DNA of 64,000 nt from NCBI RefSeq assembly GCF_052050035.1, contig NZ_CP189882.1, positions 1,302,001 to 1,366,000 on the forward strand. Direction: 5' to 3'. This DNA comes from Symbiopectobacterium purcellii_A. GTDB lineage: Bacteria > Pseudomonadota > Gammaproteobacteria > Enterobacterales > Enterobacteriaceae. How positions within the stretch are numbered: the stretch's first letter is position 1; every line of letters starts with the position of its first letter. Below the pieces are notes generated by a model. It searched no databases, was not told the origin of the DNA, and saw only the letters and a program-made list of their open reading frames with translations. The position numbers and the translations under genes are program-made. Below are positions 26,041-34,214 of this stretch, one piece after another.

Positions 26041-27550
26041 CCTCCATTGCTTAACCGGAGATTCGTTCTCCATACATCAACATGAATTGGCTCATAGCAG
26101 GTTTCCAGTCTCTGATTGGCAAGGTCCATTTAGCAGAGATATTATGCAAGGCTAGATAGAGTAATTTTATCACCGAGTCATCCGTTGGAAATATTCGTCG
26201 CGTTTTCGTTATCTTGCGCAATGAAGCATTTAACGACTCTATCGCGTTGGTGGTGTAGATAACCTTGCGGATCTCCGGCGGAAAGTCAAAAATGACGATG
26301 AGACGTTCCCAATTATTTCTCCACGACGGGCTGATCGTCGGGAACTGCTCATCCCATTTGGCCGCGAAGGCATCCAGGGCCTCTTCAGAGCCCTCTAGCG
26401 TTGCGGAACTATAGATGGTGCGCAGGTCAGCAGCAACGGCCTTACGCTCTTTCCAGCCGACGTAGCGCAGCGAGTTCCGCACCTGATGCACAATGCAGAG
26501 CTGTACCCGCGTATGCGGGTAAACAGCATCAATGGCATCAGGAAAGCCTTTCAGGCCATCGCAGCAGGCGACGAAGATGTCCTTTAGCCCACGATTTTTC
26601 AGTTCTGTCATCACAGATAACCAGAACTTGGCCCCCTCAGTTTTGGCTATCCATAGCCCCAGCAGCTCTTTTTCGCCCTGGCCGTTGACGCCGAGGGCCA
26701 GATAAACAGACTTGTTGGCCACGGCTCCGCCGTCCTGGCTTTTGACAACAATACAGTCAAGGTAAACAATGGGATAAAGCGCATCCAGCGGCCGTTGCTG
26801 CCAGCGCTTAACTTCATCCATCACAGCATTGGTCACTTGAGAAATGAAGCCAGCGGAAACATCGACCCCGTAGACTTCTTTAAAGTGTGCTTGAATATCA
26901 CGGGTTGATAACCCTCTGGAATAGAGAGAAATAATGCGGTCATCGAAGCCGTTAAGCTGTTTTTCGTTCTTACCGATCAGTGTCGGCTCGAAGGTACTGT
27001 TGCGGTCGCGCGGAATATCGAGCTCGATCTCCCCATTTTGGCTACGTACGCTCTTGGATGTCTTGCCATTGCGGGAGTTGCCTGAATGATTACCTGCCGG
27101 GTCATGCTTAGCATACCCAAGGTGCATCTCCATCTCAGCTTCAAGAAACCGTTCCGCCAGTCTTTTAGTCAGTACCGGCTTTGTTGAATAATTTAACCGT
27201 TTGATTTACATCTTCTTTAGTTAGAATGCATTTACAGAGAATGTATTTACAGAGAATGTATTTACAGAGAATGTATTTTGTTAGAACGACAAATCAAATA
27301 GTTAGCACAATAAAAAGCATTCCGAGAGGAAAAATTAGTCGTTGAAATTTTATAATGCTTATATAAATCAGTATCTTAAATTATTCAACAAAGCCGTCAG
27401 CACCTTGAGTAGGCCTGATTCACCCAGCAGATCCTGAGGGGAGTGACAATCTTGAAGCCGTTGGTCAATAAGTTCGTTGCTGATAGGCATTTTGTTATCC
27501 TTTGAAGGTTTTCCTCAAAATGCCATTTACACAGATTATTTTACAGTCTC
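26041..27550 (-). mobile_element. IS256 copy 2, left end deleted, split by MITE-A
   Basis: Begins inside the element (CTCCATTGCTTAACC) and ends normally with the complement of GAGACTGTAAAATAATCTGT at 27550. The transposase (26051-27133 and 27405-27490 region) is interrupted at VLTKRLAER by MITE-A copy 4. Inactive. Confidence 0.85.
27177..27395 (+). repeat. MITE-A copy 4, 219 bp with internal expansion
   Basis: Like the others but with the 15-base unit TACAGAGAATGTATT present three times instead of once (+30 bp). The flanking 9-mers GTCAGTACC and GTCAGCACC differ by one base. Inserted in IS256 copy 2. Confidence 0.88.
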
Positions 27551-27854
27551 GTTGAACACGCCATCGCGGGTATCAAGCGCCTCGGTTGCATGACCCAAAT
27601 TTTACGGAATCGTAGACCCTTTATTGATGATACCTTCTTACTCCTTAGCGCCGGTCTTTGGAATTTCCATCTCAGAACAGCGTAAAATTTACTTCAATCA
27701 CCGAAACACCCTTATTTCACTATTAAGCAACACGCTTATCGCATCAGGGGTTGTATCAACCGGCCAATCGCGAGTGCTATCTATTTGATAATCTGGCTAA
27801 CTTTGGTTTTAAATCACAGCTGATGATGGATCACTCCGGCGTGTTCGGTAACTA

Positions 27855-28662
27855 TAGCCAAGCGACTTAATTTTGATTACACCATATGGACTGAGAACAA
27901 ACTCTCTGTATCGCAACCCATCTCTCTTTTTTTGCTTTTTGCTTGTGCCCATTTATGCTCAATTGGGTTAAGATCTGGCGAATATGTAGGCAAATACTCC
28001 ACCATATACCCTGCATCGATGATGACTTGTTGAATATTATGTTTTTTGTGAAAAGTGGCATTGTCCATCATGATTACACTGTTTTTAGGGAGTACTGGGA
28101 TAAGGACTTGTGTGACCCAGGCATAGAAAACATCGCTGTTAATATTGATATCAAATAATCCGATAGCAAACAGCGTTGTGCCTAATAAAGCGCCGATAAC
28201 ATTTGTTCTTCCCCTAGCTCCCCAGTTCCGGCCAAAACACCGTTGACCTTTTGGGGAATAGCCGTGAGTCCGTGGGGCATCGTGTGAAAAACCACTTTCA
28301 TCAATAAAAACAATAGGTTTACCTTCTTTTTCATACTGTTGTTTTTTTTGTTGAAATCCCTGCCGGGCGTTTTCGTCGGCTTTCGGATGACGTAGAGTTT
28401 TTTTTATAGGTCAATCCCAGCTTTTTAAGCGCTTGCCAAATGGCCTTCTGACAAACGCCAAAACGCTCTGCACGTTCTTTTTGGTAAGCATCTGGATATT
28501 GTTCAACATCTTTTATCAACTCGGATTTATCGATCTTTCGCTGACGCGTGGTCGATGCTTTTGACTCTATTTGATTAATCCAACGCGATACAGAGGCAGG
28601 GCCAATCCGAAATTGCTTCGCTGTTTCTCGGATACTCAACCCTTCGTTTTTCCGTGTAGATA
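27855..28662 (-). mobile_element. IS630 copy 3, truncated, joined to MITE-B
   Basis: Right end as in other copies (TAGCCAAGCGACTTAATTTT at 27855). The other end stops at GTAGATA (28662), 72 bases short, and continues as MITE-B. A TA lies on each outer side in bcsG. The hybrid may have formed by recombination between their similar ends. Confidence 0.8.
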
Positions 28663-28754
28663 TAGCCAACCGACTTAAAAATGATTACATCCTATGCCCT
28701 GATATGCGGCAAAGAAGCATAGCTGGCTGTTATCAAAATAATGTCGCTTGGCTA
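28663..28754. repeat. MITE-B copy 2, 92 bp
   Basis: TAGCCAACCGACTTAAAAAT to the complement of TAGCCAAGCGACATTATTTT, lying between truncated IS630 and bcsG. Confidence 0.85.
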
Positions 28755-29174
28755 TACCTCAAAGAGGTGCGCGAAGAGGGTGACATGCAGTCGCAGCTGT
28801 TGTCACAGCACGGTATCAGCCATCAGATCACCTCGTTCGACGGCGAACCGATTTATAACGATCTGGAATTGCTCAACCGCTGGCTCTCGGGCACCACACA
28901 ACAAGGTGCGGCGCGCAGTGCTACCTTCTTCAACGTTATTCCCTTACACGATGGCAACCGTCTGGTGGGCACCAACACCTCGGCGGACTTTGCGCCACGC
29001 GCCAAGACGTTTTTCGATCAGTTGAATGCGTTCTTTGACGTGCTGGAAAAATCGGGGCGCAAGGTGCTGGTGGTGGTGGTGCCGGAGCACGGCGCTGCGT
29101 TGGAAGGGGATAAGATGCAGATGTCCGGATTGCGTGATATCCCAAGCCCCAGCATTACCCATATTCCGGTCGGC

Positions 29175-29363
29175 GGCTTTGTTGAATAATTTAACCGTTT
29201 GATTTACATCTTCTTTAGTTAGAATGCATTTACAGAGAATGTATTTTGTTAGAACGACAAATCAAATAGTTAGCACAATAAAAAGCATTCCGAGAGGAAA
29301 AATTAGTCGTTGAAATTTTATAATGCTTATATAAATCAGTATCTTAAATCATTCAACAAAGCC
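29175..29363 (+). repeat. MITE-A copy 5, 189 bp, in bcsG
   Basis: Perfect 9-bp duplication CCGGTCGGC inside the bcsG codons for PVG. Its removal restores HIPVGMKLFG in frame. Confidence 0.93.
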
Positions 29364-29653
29364 CCGGTCGGCATGAAACTGTTTGGCGCGGCGGCACCGC
29401 ATCAGGGTGCACCGCTTGAAATCAAAACGCCGAGCAGCTATTTAGCCGTTTCGACGCTGGTGTCTCGTCTGGTGGACGGTAAAAACTTTGTGGCTCCAAG
29501 CATTGATTGGGCTGCATTGACGCAGGAGCTTCCCCAAACCGAAGCCATCTCTGAAAACGAAAATGCCATCGTTATGCCTTATCAGGACAAGGTCTATATC
29601 CGCCTCAACGGCGGTGATTGGGTGCCTTACCCGCAGTAATACTCGGTCAATCA

Positions 29654-29676
29654 GGCAGACTCGCCTTGGGTCTGCC
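29654..29676 (+). terminator. Hairpin after bcsG
   Basis: GGCAGAC, nine-base loop, GTCTGCC, starting about 15 bases after the bcsG stop. The following T content is low, so termination efficiency is uncertain. Confidence 0.45.
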
Positions 29677-29855
29677 GCCCGTCCTTCTTGCGCGCTTCTT
29701 CCCCTCTGCGCTAGTGCGCCACAGTTCGGATAAAGATGAAATCCAATTGGGGTTATAAAAGGGCATTGAGACGCGCTTAAGCTGGCCTATACTAGCGCGA
29801 TCGTGCCCGATGCACCGGGCTACAACTACACAAGCGCCATCGACGGAGAAAAGGT

Positions 29856-30629
29856 TTGCGGCTGAGAAGCTCTTTGACAATCAAACAGATGACGGCGGTT
29901 TCCTCTGTGGCGGTGGTGACGCTCAGTCTGTTTATTGTGATACAACTTTTTCACTTCGTGCAGCAGCGGCGTGACGATTATGCCAGGCAACTGGAGAGCA
30001 TCGCTTTTTCCGTGCGTGAACCATTAGCGGAGGCGGTGTTGCGCGGCGATGTGGTTCGCGTTGAAGCGATCCTCGATAACCTGTTGCCCGTGGCATTTCT
30101 GAGCCGCGCCGACGTGATGTTGCCCGGCTACCTGCAAACGTTACACGCACGCTTCCCGAGCGAACGCCCGGTGCCGGCGTGGCTGGCGCGCGTGTTCAAA
30201 TTACCCATTCGTATCGCCGTGCCGCTTTATGCGCTGCCGCAGGCACCGGCATCGGCGCAGTTGGCGACGCTGGTGCTGCAAGCGGATTCGTACCGTATGT
30301 TTCAGTTTATCGTCAGCACCTTTTCCATGCTGCTGGCGACTTACTTCTTGCTGGCGTTGATCCTCTCTGTCGCCGTGACCTGGTGCATCAACCGCTTGAT
30401 GATTCATCCGCTGCGGGCGGTGATCGCCGAGTTGCAGGCGGTACCTACGGAGCAGCTATTACAACATCGTCTGACGCCGCCAAAACATCATCAGGATGAT
30501 GAACTGGGTGCGTTGGTGCGCAGCTATAACCTCAATCAGCAGTGGTTAGCGCAGCAGATAACGGATGCGGATGACGCCGCTCAATCTAACACGGATGCTG
30601 TGACGCCTCCCCCCAAATCGCAGCGATAA
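29856..30629 (+). CDS. HmsP/YhjK-type membrane protein without GGDEF-EAL domains, 257 aa
   Basis: The N-terminal sensory half of the HmsP/YhjK (PdeK) family: RLRSSLTIKQMTAVSSVAVV and a first membrane helix, LFHFVQQRRDDYARQLESIA, a periplasmic region with PLYALPQAPASAQL, a second membrane helix (about 150-175) and the HAMP-like IHPLRAVIAELQAVPTEQ followed by HHQDDELGALVRSYN. HmsP proteins normally continue with degenerate GGDEF and EAL domains to about 670 residues. This one ends at 257 with a Pro/Gln tail, and no such domains follow downstream. The start is a TTG after AGAAAAGG. Either a domain-loss variant or an old truncation. It may retain a regulatory role on cellulose or c-di-GMP signalling, unproven. 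Confidence 0.7.
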   Translation: MRLRSSLTIKQMTAVSSVAVVTLSLFIVIQLFHFVQQRRDDYARQLESIAFSVREPLAEAVLRGDVVRVEAILDNLLPVAFLSRADVMLPGYLQTLHARFPSERPVPAWLARVFKLPIRIAVPLYALPQAPASAQLATLVLQADSYRMFQFIVSTFSMLLATYFLLALILSVAVTWCINRLMIHPLRAVIAELQAVPTEQLLQHRLTPPKHHQDDELGALVRSYNLNQQWLAQQITDADDAAQSNTDAVTPPPKSQR

Positions 30630-30955
30630 TCGCGCACATTCCTGTTACCGTCTGATAATACTAACTATTAACCCTACAAAGAAAAGGTATTTTAATATTT
30701 CAATTGTATTTTAAGGATTTTTTGACTTATCAGTAACAGTGGACTGGTTGTATTAGCGTTATATGTTGCAAAAAAATGGCTTGTACGTTTGTTTTTTGCA
30801 TTCTCGCTGATGTGATTCATCTCTTATTTTTAACCTGACGTTCACAAACTAAAGTTATAAAACATTTCCACTCTGTTACCGCAATGTTACTCTTCGCCGC
30901 AGTCACAGAGGCGTCGTTTGCGACCCTATGTGTTTCCCTACCATAGGATAAGTAT
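30630..30955 (+). promoter_or_regulatory. dctA upstream region
   Basis: 326 bases without a gene. AT-rich, with a CRP-like half site ATGTGATTCATC around 30811 and a ribosome site (ATAGGA) just before the dctA ATG. In E. coli dctA depends on CRP and DcuSR; the same control is plausible but not demonstrated here. Confidence 0.35.
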
Positions 30956-32245
30956 ATGAAAGCGTCTATTTTAAAAAACCTTTATTTTCAAGTTATTACA
31001 GCGATTGTGATAGGGATCCTACTAGGACATTTCTACCCGGAACTGGGTGCGCAAATGAAACCGCTGGGCGATGGATTTGTTAAACTGATCAAGATGGTGA
31101 TTGCCCCCGTCATCTTCTGTACCGTGGTGACCGGTATTGCCGGTATGGAAAGCATGAAGTCGGTAGGCCGCACTGCCGCTGTCGCTCTGCTCTACTTTGA
31201 AGTTGTCAGCACCGTGGCACTGATTATCGGCCTGCTGGTGGTCAATATCATGCAGCCGGGTGCAGGCATGAACGTCGATGCGTCCACACTGGATGCCTCT
31301 GCGGTAGCGGTCTACACCCAACAGGCACAACAGCAGGGCGTGGTCGCGTTTCTGATGGATGTGATTCCTGCGAGCGTGGTGGGTGCGTTCGCCAGTGGTA
31401 ACATTTTGCAGGTGTTGCTGTTTGCGGTGATGTTTGGTTTTGCGCTGCATCGTTTGGGTGAGAAAGGGCGCGTCATTTGCAACGTGATTGACAGCTTCTC
31501 ACACGCCATTTTCGGCGTGATCAATATGATCATGAGTTTGGCTCCGATCGGCGCATTCGGGGCGATGGCGTTCACCATTGGTAAATACGGTGTCGGCTCA
31601 CTGGTGCAATTGGGCCAGTTGATCATCTGCTTCTATATTACGTGCCTGCTGTTTGTTTTCCTGGTGCTGGGCAGCATTGCCCGCGCTACCGGATTCAGCA
31701 TTTTCAAATTTATCCGCTATATCCGTGAAGAACTGCTGATTGTACTGGGCACCTCCTCGTCAGAATCCGTGCTGCCGCGCATGCTGAACAAGATGGAAAA
31801 AGTGGGGTGTAAAAAATCGGTAGTGGGTCTGGTGATTCCTACTGGCTACTCCTTCAATCTGGATGGCACCTCTATCTACCTGACCATGGCGGCGGTGTTT
31901 ATTGCGCAGGCTACTAACAGTCATATGGATATCTGGCACCAGATTACGTTGCTGGTGGTGCTGCTGCTCTCCTCGAAAGGTGCCGCTGGCGTCACCGGTA
32001 GCGGGTTTATCGTGCTGGCCGCGACCATTTCTGCTGTTGGGCATCTGCCGCTGGCGGGTCTGGCGCTGATTCTGGGTATGGACCGCTTTATGTCAGAAGC
32101 GCGTGCCCTGACCAACCTGGTGGGTAACGGCGTGGCGACCATCGTAGTTGCCAAGTGGGTGGGCAAGTTGGATGAAAAGCAACTGGAAAGCGAACTTTCC
32201 GGGAATAAAAAAGACGATACGTCTGCTCCTACTGTACTTTCATAA
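30956..32245 (+). CDS. dctA: C4-dicarboxylate transporter DctA
   Basis: Sodium/proton-coupled symporter for succinate, fumarate, malate and related acids in the inner membrane. 429 residues (428 in E. coli). DAACS-family signatures are visible: the Ser-rich hairpin GTSSSESVLPRML, the GYSFNLDGTSIYLTMA motif and the C-terminal GMDRFMSEARALTNLVGNGVATIVV with the substrate-binding Asp/Asn. The N-terminus MKASILKNLYFQVITAIVIG matches E. coli. The neighbours yhjK and yhjJ are the same as in E. coli. It is followed by a strong terminator. No defects seen. Confidence 0.97.
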   Translation: MKASILKNLYFQVITAIVIGILLGHFYPELGAQMKPLGDGFVKLIKMVIAPVIFCTVVTGIAGMESMKSVGRTAAVALLYFEVVSTVALIIGLLVVNIMQPGAGMNVDASTLDASAVAVYTQQAQQQGVVAFLMDVIPASVVGAFASGNILQVLLFAVMFGFALHRLGEKGRVICNVIDSFSHAIFGVINMIMSLAPIGAFGAMAFTIGKYGVGSLVQLGQLIICFYITCLLFVFLVLGSIARATGFSIFKFIRYIREELLIVLGTSSSESVLPRMLNKMEKVGCKKSVVGLVIPTGYSFNLDGTSIYLTMAAVFIAQATNSHMDIWHQITLLVVLLLSSKGAAGVTGSGFIVLAATISAVGHLPLAGLALILGMDRFMSEARALTNLVGNGVATIVVAKWVGKLDEKQLESELSGNKKDDTSAPTVLS

Positions 32246-32315
32246 CGTGGTTTTACCCTGCGCCATCCCCCGGTGGTGCAGTGATAACGGGCTATCCCGT
32301 TCTCGCTTCTCATGA

Positions 32316-32353
32316 TTCCCCGTGATTGCGGCTTGCCATCACGGGGAATTTTT
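32316..32353 (+). terminator. Rho-independent terminator of dctA
   Basis: TTCCCCGTGAT, 11-base loop, ATCACGGGGAA, then TTTTT; about 70 bases downstream of the stop. Confidence 0.88.
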
Positions 32354-32652
32354 CATAAGGTTGCGGCCAGGCAATCGCGTTGTGCACGGTCTGTATCGGG
32401 GGCATAACGATCAAAAACCGCTTATTGGTCATCATTTCGTCTCTATTTCCAAAATTATTTCATCGTATTGAGTGACATAGGCAAAAGTGTGCGGTCTAAC
32501 GTAAGGGTAAACTGATCGCTCTGATTTCCCCGTAATACCTCCGCTGGCGCATCCTGAAAGGGACAGGCGTATTGGGCGGTGAGAGAGTGCACAGGCCTTA
32601 TTGTAACAATCATCTTTTACTGTGTTGGATAGTCAGTTAAGTAGGGGTTCAC
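32354..32652. other. dctA-yhjJ intergenic region
   Basis: Almost 300 bases with no coding sequence that I can support. A TTG..TACTG-type promoter for yhjJ may lie near 32605-32635, just before the ribosome site. Nothing else stands out. Confidence 0.4.
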
Positions 32653-34140
32653 ATGCAGGGCACCAAAATAGGGTTCTTAGTTGGTGGAGTGTTGCTGGCG
32701 TTGGCTGGTGGCAGCGTGCAAGCTGAAACACTACAACCCGATCCTGCCTGGCAGCAGGGAAAGCTGGATAATGGCTTCACGTGGCAGCTACTGACCACGC
32801 CGCAGCGTCCTGGGGATCGGATTGAATTACGTTTAGTGGTTAACGCAGGTTCGCTGGCTGAGAGCGCTCAGCAGTCGGGCTTTGCACACCTTATTTCTCG
32901 TTTGGCACTGACGCCGGGCGATAATTTACCGGTTGCACAGCTTCCTTCGTTGCTGATACCGGAGGCTAACGGTGCTAAGCCGCTGCCGCCCGTTTTCGTC
33001 TCGTATGATTACACCTCCTACAACCTCAGTTTGCCCAATAATCGGCCTGAATTGCTTAAAGATGCGCTGAATTGGCTGGCAGAAATGGCAGGGGGCGTCA
33101 AGATTGATGATGGCAGTATCGCTAACGCGTTACGTATCCCCGATCAGGTAGTCAGCGTTCCCGCCGATCCGCAGAATGCAACATGGCGCTATCGCTTGAA
33201 AGGATCGTCTCTGCTGGCGCACGATCCAGCACAGAACGTCAAAGCACGGCCAACGGCTGAAATGATGTCGCAGTTTTACAAGGCCTGGTATACCCCTGAT
33301 GCGATGACGTTGTACGTGGTAGGGCATGTAGAAAGTCGCCAGATAAACGAGCTTATCAGTAAAGCGTTTGTCTCGCTGGAAGGCAAACGCGCGGCACCGG
33401 CTCCTATGCCGACGCTCGCACCGCTGCCTGCGGAGCCGATTGGCTTTATGCTCGATAAGGCGAAACGCGATACGCTTTCGCTGGTCTGGGATATGCCCTG
33501 GCACCCTATCCGCGAATCGCATGCGCTCACCCGCTATTGGCACAGCGATGTGGCGCGTGAAGCGCTGTTCTGGCATGTGCAGCAGGCATTGGAAAAGAGC
33601 GGGCTTAAAGAAACCAGCGTGCGCGTTAACTGCGATGTGTACTATACCCGCGCGCAGTGTGGCATCCATTTGGACAGCCCCAACAGCGAGAACGCCGAGG
33701 CCGCGGTGACCTTCCTGGCAAAAGAGCTGGTGACCTTGCGTGACAAGGGGCTTACGCAGCAAGCGTTTGATGCGCTGGTAGCGCGCAAGAGTGACGAGCT
33801 CAGTAAACTGTTTGCGACCTATGCCCGTACCAGTACCGATGTGTTGATGCAGCAGCGCTTGCGCTCACAGCGTAAAGGCGTGGTGGATATTGCACCGGAA
33901 CAGTATCAGAAGTTGCGTCAGGCTTATCTCTCTGAACTGACGCTACCGTTGCTGAATCAGGAACTGCACCAGCAGCTTTCTCAGGAAACCACGCTGATGC
34001 TCAAACAGCAAAAGGGTGAGCAGGAAGTAAACACCAAGGCGTTGTATGAGGCGTACAGTAAAATCATGACCCCTCCGGTTGCGGTGGAGGCTGCATCGAC
34101 CGCACCGTCGGAAGCGGTGCAGACAAAACCAGTGCAGTAA
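32653..34140 (+). CDS. yhjJ: M16-family protein YhjJ, zinc site absent
   Basis: Periplasmic protein of the pitrilysin/insulinase (M16) fold. A signal peptide of about 24 residues (KIGFLVGGVLLALAGGSVQA) is followed by DNGFTWQLLTTPQRPGDRIE and RLVVNAGSLAESAQQSGFAH. Where active peptidases have HxxEH, this protein has FAHLISRL, so it lacks the metal ligands, as is usual for YhjJ-type members. 495 residues, close to E. coli YhjJ (498). It stands between dctA and kdgK as in E. coli. The function in the family is unknown; a chaperone or scaffolding role is speculation. The ATG at 32653 follows GTAGGGG. Confidence 0.9.
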   Translation: MQGTKIGFLVGGVLLALAGGSVQAETLQPDPAWQQGKLDNGFTWQLLTTPQRPGDRIELRLVVNAGSLAESAQQSGFAHLISRLALTPGDNLPVAQLPSLLIPEANGAKPLPPVFVSYDYTSYNLSLPNNRPELLKDALNWLAEMAGGVKIDDGSIANALRIPDQVVSVPADPQNATWRYRLKGSSLLAHDPAQNVKARPTAEMMSQFYKAWYTPDAMTLYVVGHVESRQINELISKAFVSLEGKRAAPAPMPTLAPLPAEPIGFMLDKAKRDTLSLVWDMPWHPIRESHALTRYWHSDVAREALFWHVQQALEKSGLKETSVRVNCDVYYTRAQCGIHLDSPNSENAEAAVTFLAKELVTLRDKGLTQQAFDALVARKSDELSKLFATYARTSTDVLMQQRLRSQRKGVVDIAPEQYQKLRQAYLSELTLPLLNQELHQQLSQETTLMLKQQKGEQEVNTKALYEAYSKIMTPPVAVEAASTAPSEAVQTKPVQ

Positions 34141-34166
34141 TGAGCCTGGTTGTTATCTCGCCCAAT

Positions 34167-34196
34167 AAAAAGGGAAGCCATCTGGCTTCCCTTTTT
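34167..34196. terminator. Bidirectional terminator between yhjJ and kdgK
   Basis: AAAAAGGGAAGCC, ATCT loop, GGCTTCCCTTTTT. It serves yhjJ (plus) and kdgK (minus). Confidence 0.9.
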
Positions 34197-34214
34197 CGCG
34201 GTAGCGCCCTGTTA

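Larger units (their letters stand above)
22738..27683 (+). pseudogene. ISL2-type transposase fragments, copy 1
   Basis: Pieces: 22738-22896 (MINKERLLRDNRLCKAIIGL onward to QMGA), 24206-24463 (GQKGFIPTPLDKLLFILL to VKDVF), 25544-25852 (IDG.E and RRRKKMYSGKKRQTTRKGL to KRPLS) and 27551-27683 (VEHAIAGIKRLGCMTQIL to the end). About 48 bases of coding sequence between KRPLS and VEHAIAG are missing at the MITE-A/IS256 junction. DDE_Tnp_4-type enzyme. Confidence 0.8.
22653..27737 (+). mobile_element. ISL2-type IS5 family element, copy 1, heavily invaded
   Basis: Ends AAACTAGTTGCTGAATAG (left) and the complement of AAGCGTGTTGCTTAATAG (right). The uninterrupted unit is 1037 bp as judged from copies 2 and 3. 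Here it contains IS256 (22897-24205), IS630 (24464-25541, itself with MITE-A), MITE-A copy 3 and a truncated IS256 (26041-27550). Flanking triplets differ (AAT left, ATC right), unlike copies 2 and 3, which have true 3-bp duplications. This points to recombination between two ISL2-type copies. The transposase is broken into at least four parts. Confidence 0.85.
27738..29639 (+). pseudogene. bcsG: Cellulose biosynthesis protein BcsG, C-terminal half in three pieces
   Basis: BcsG is the inner-membrane phosphoethanolamine transferase that modifies cellulose. Pieces: 27738-27854 (LYQPANRECYLFDNLANFGF), 28755-29174 (LKEVREEGDMQSQLLSQHGI to SPSITHIPV) and 29373-29639 (MKLFGAAAPHQGAPLEIKTP to LNGGDWVPYPQ). 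The catalytic-domain segment VVVVPEHGAAL and the conserved end GGDWVPYPQ are visible. The N-terminal membrane half is missing, replaced by the ISL2-type junction. IS630 with MITE-B and MITE-A split the remainder. Clearly inactive. The gene order bcsG then yhjK/hmsP then dctA fits the bcs/yhj region of enterobacteria. Confidence 0.88.

Noticed and set aside
28936..29162. Minus-strand frames opposite bcsG
   Set aside because: Shadows of the bcsG remnant; Pro/His/Arg-rich.
32653..34140. YhjJ considered as an active zinc peptidase
   Set aside because: The HxxEH motif is absent (FAHLISRL in its place).
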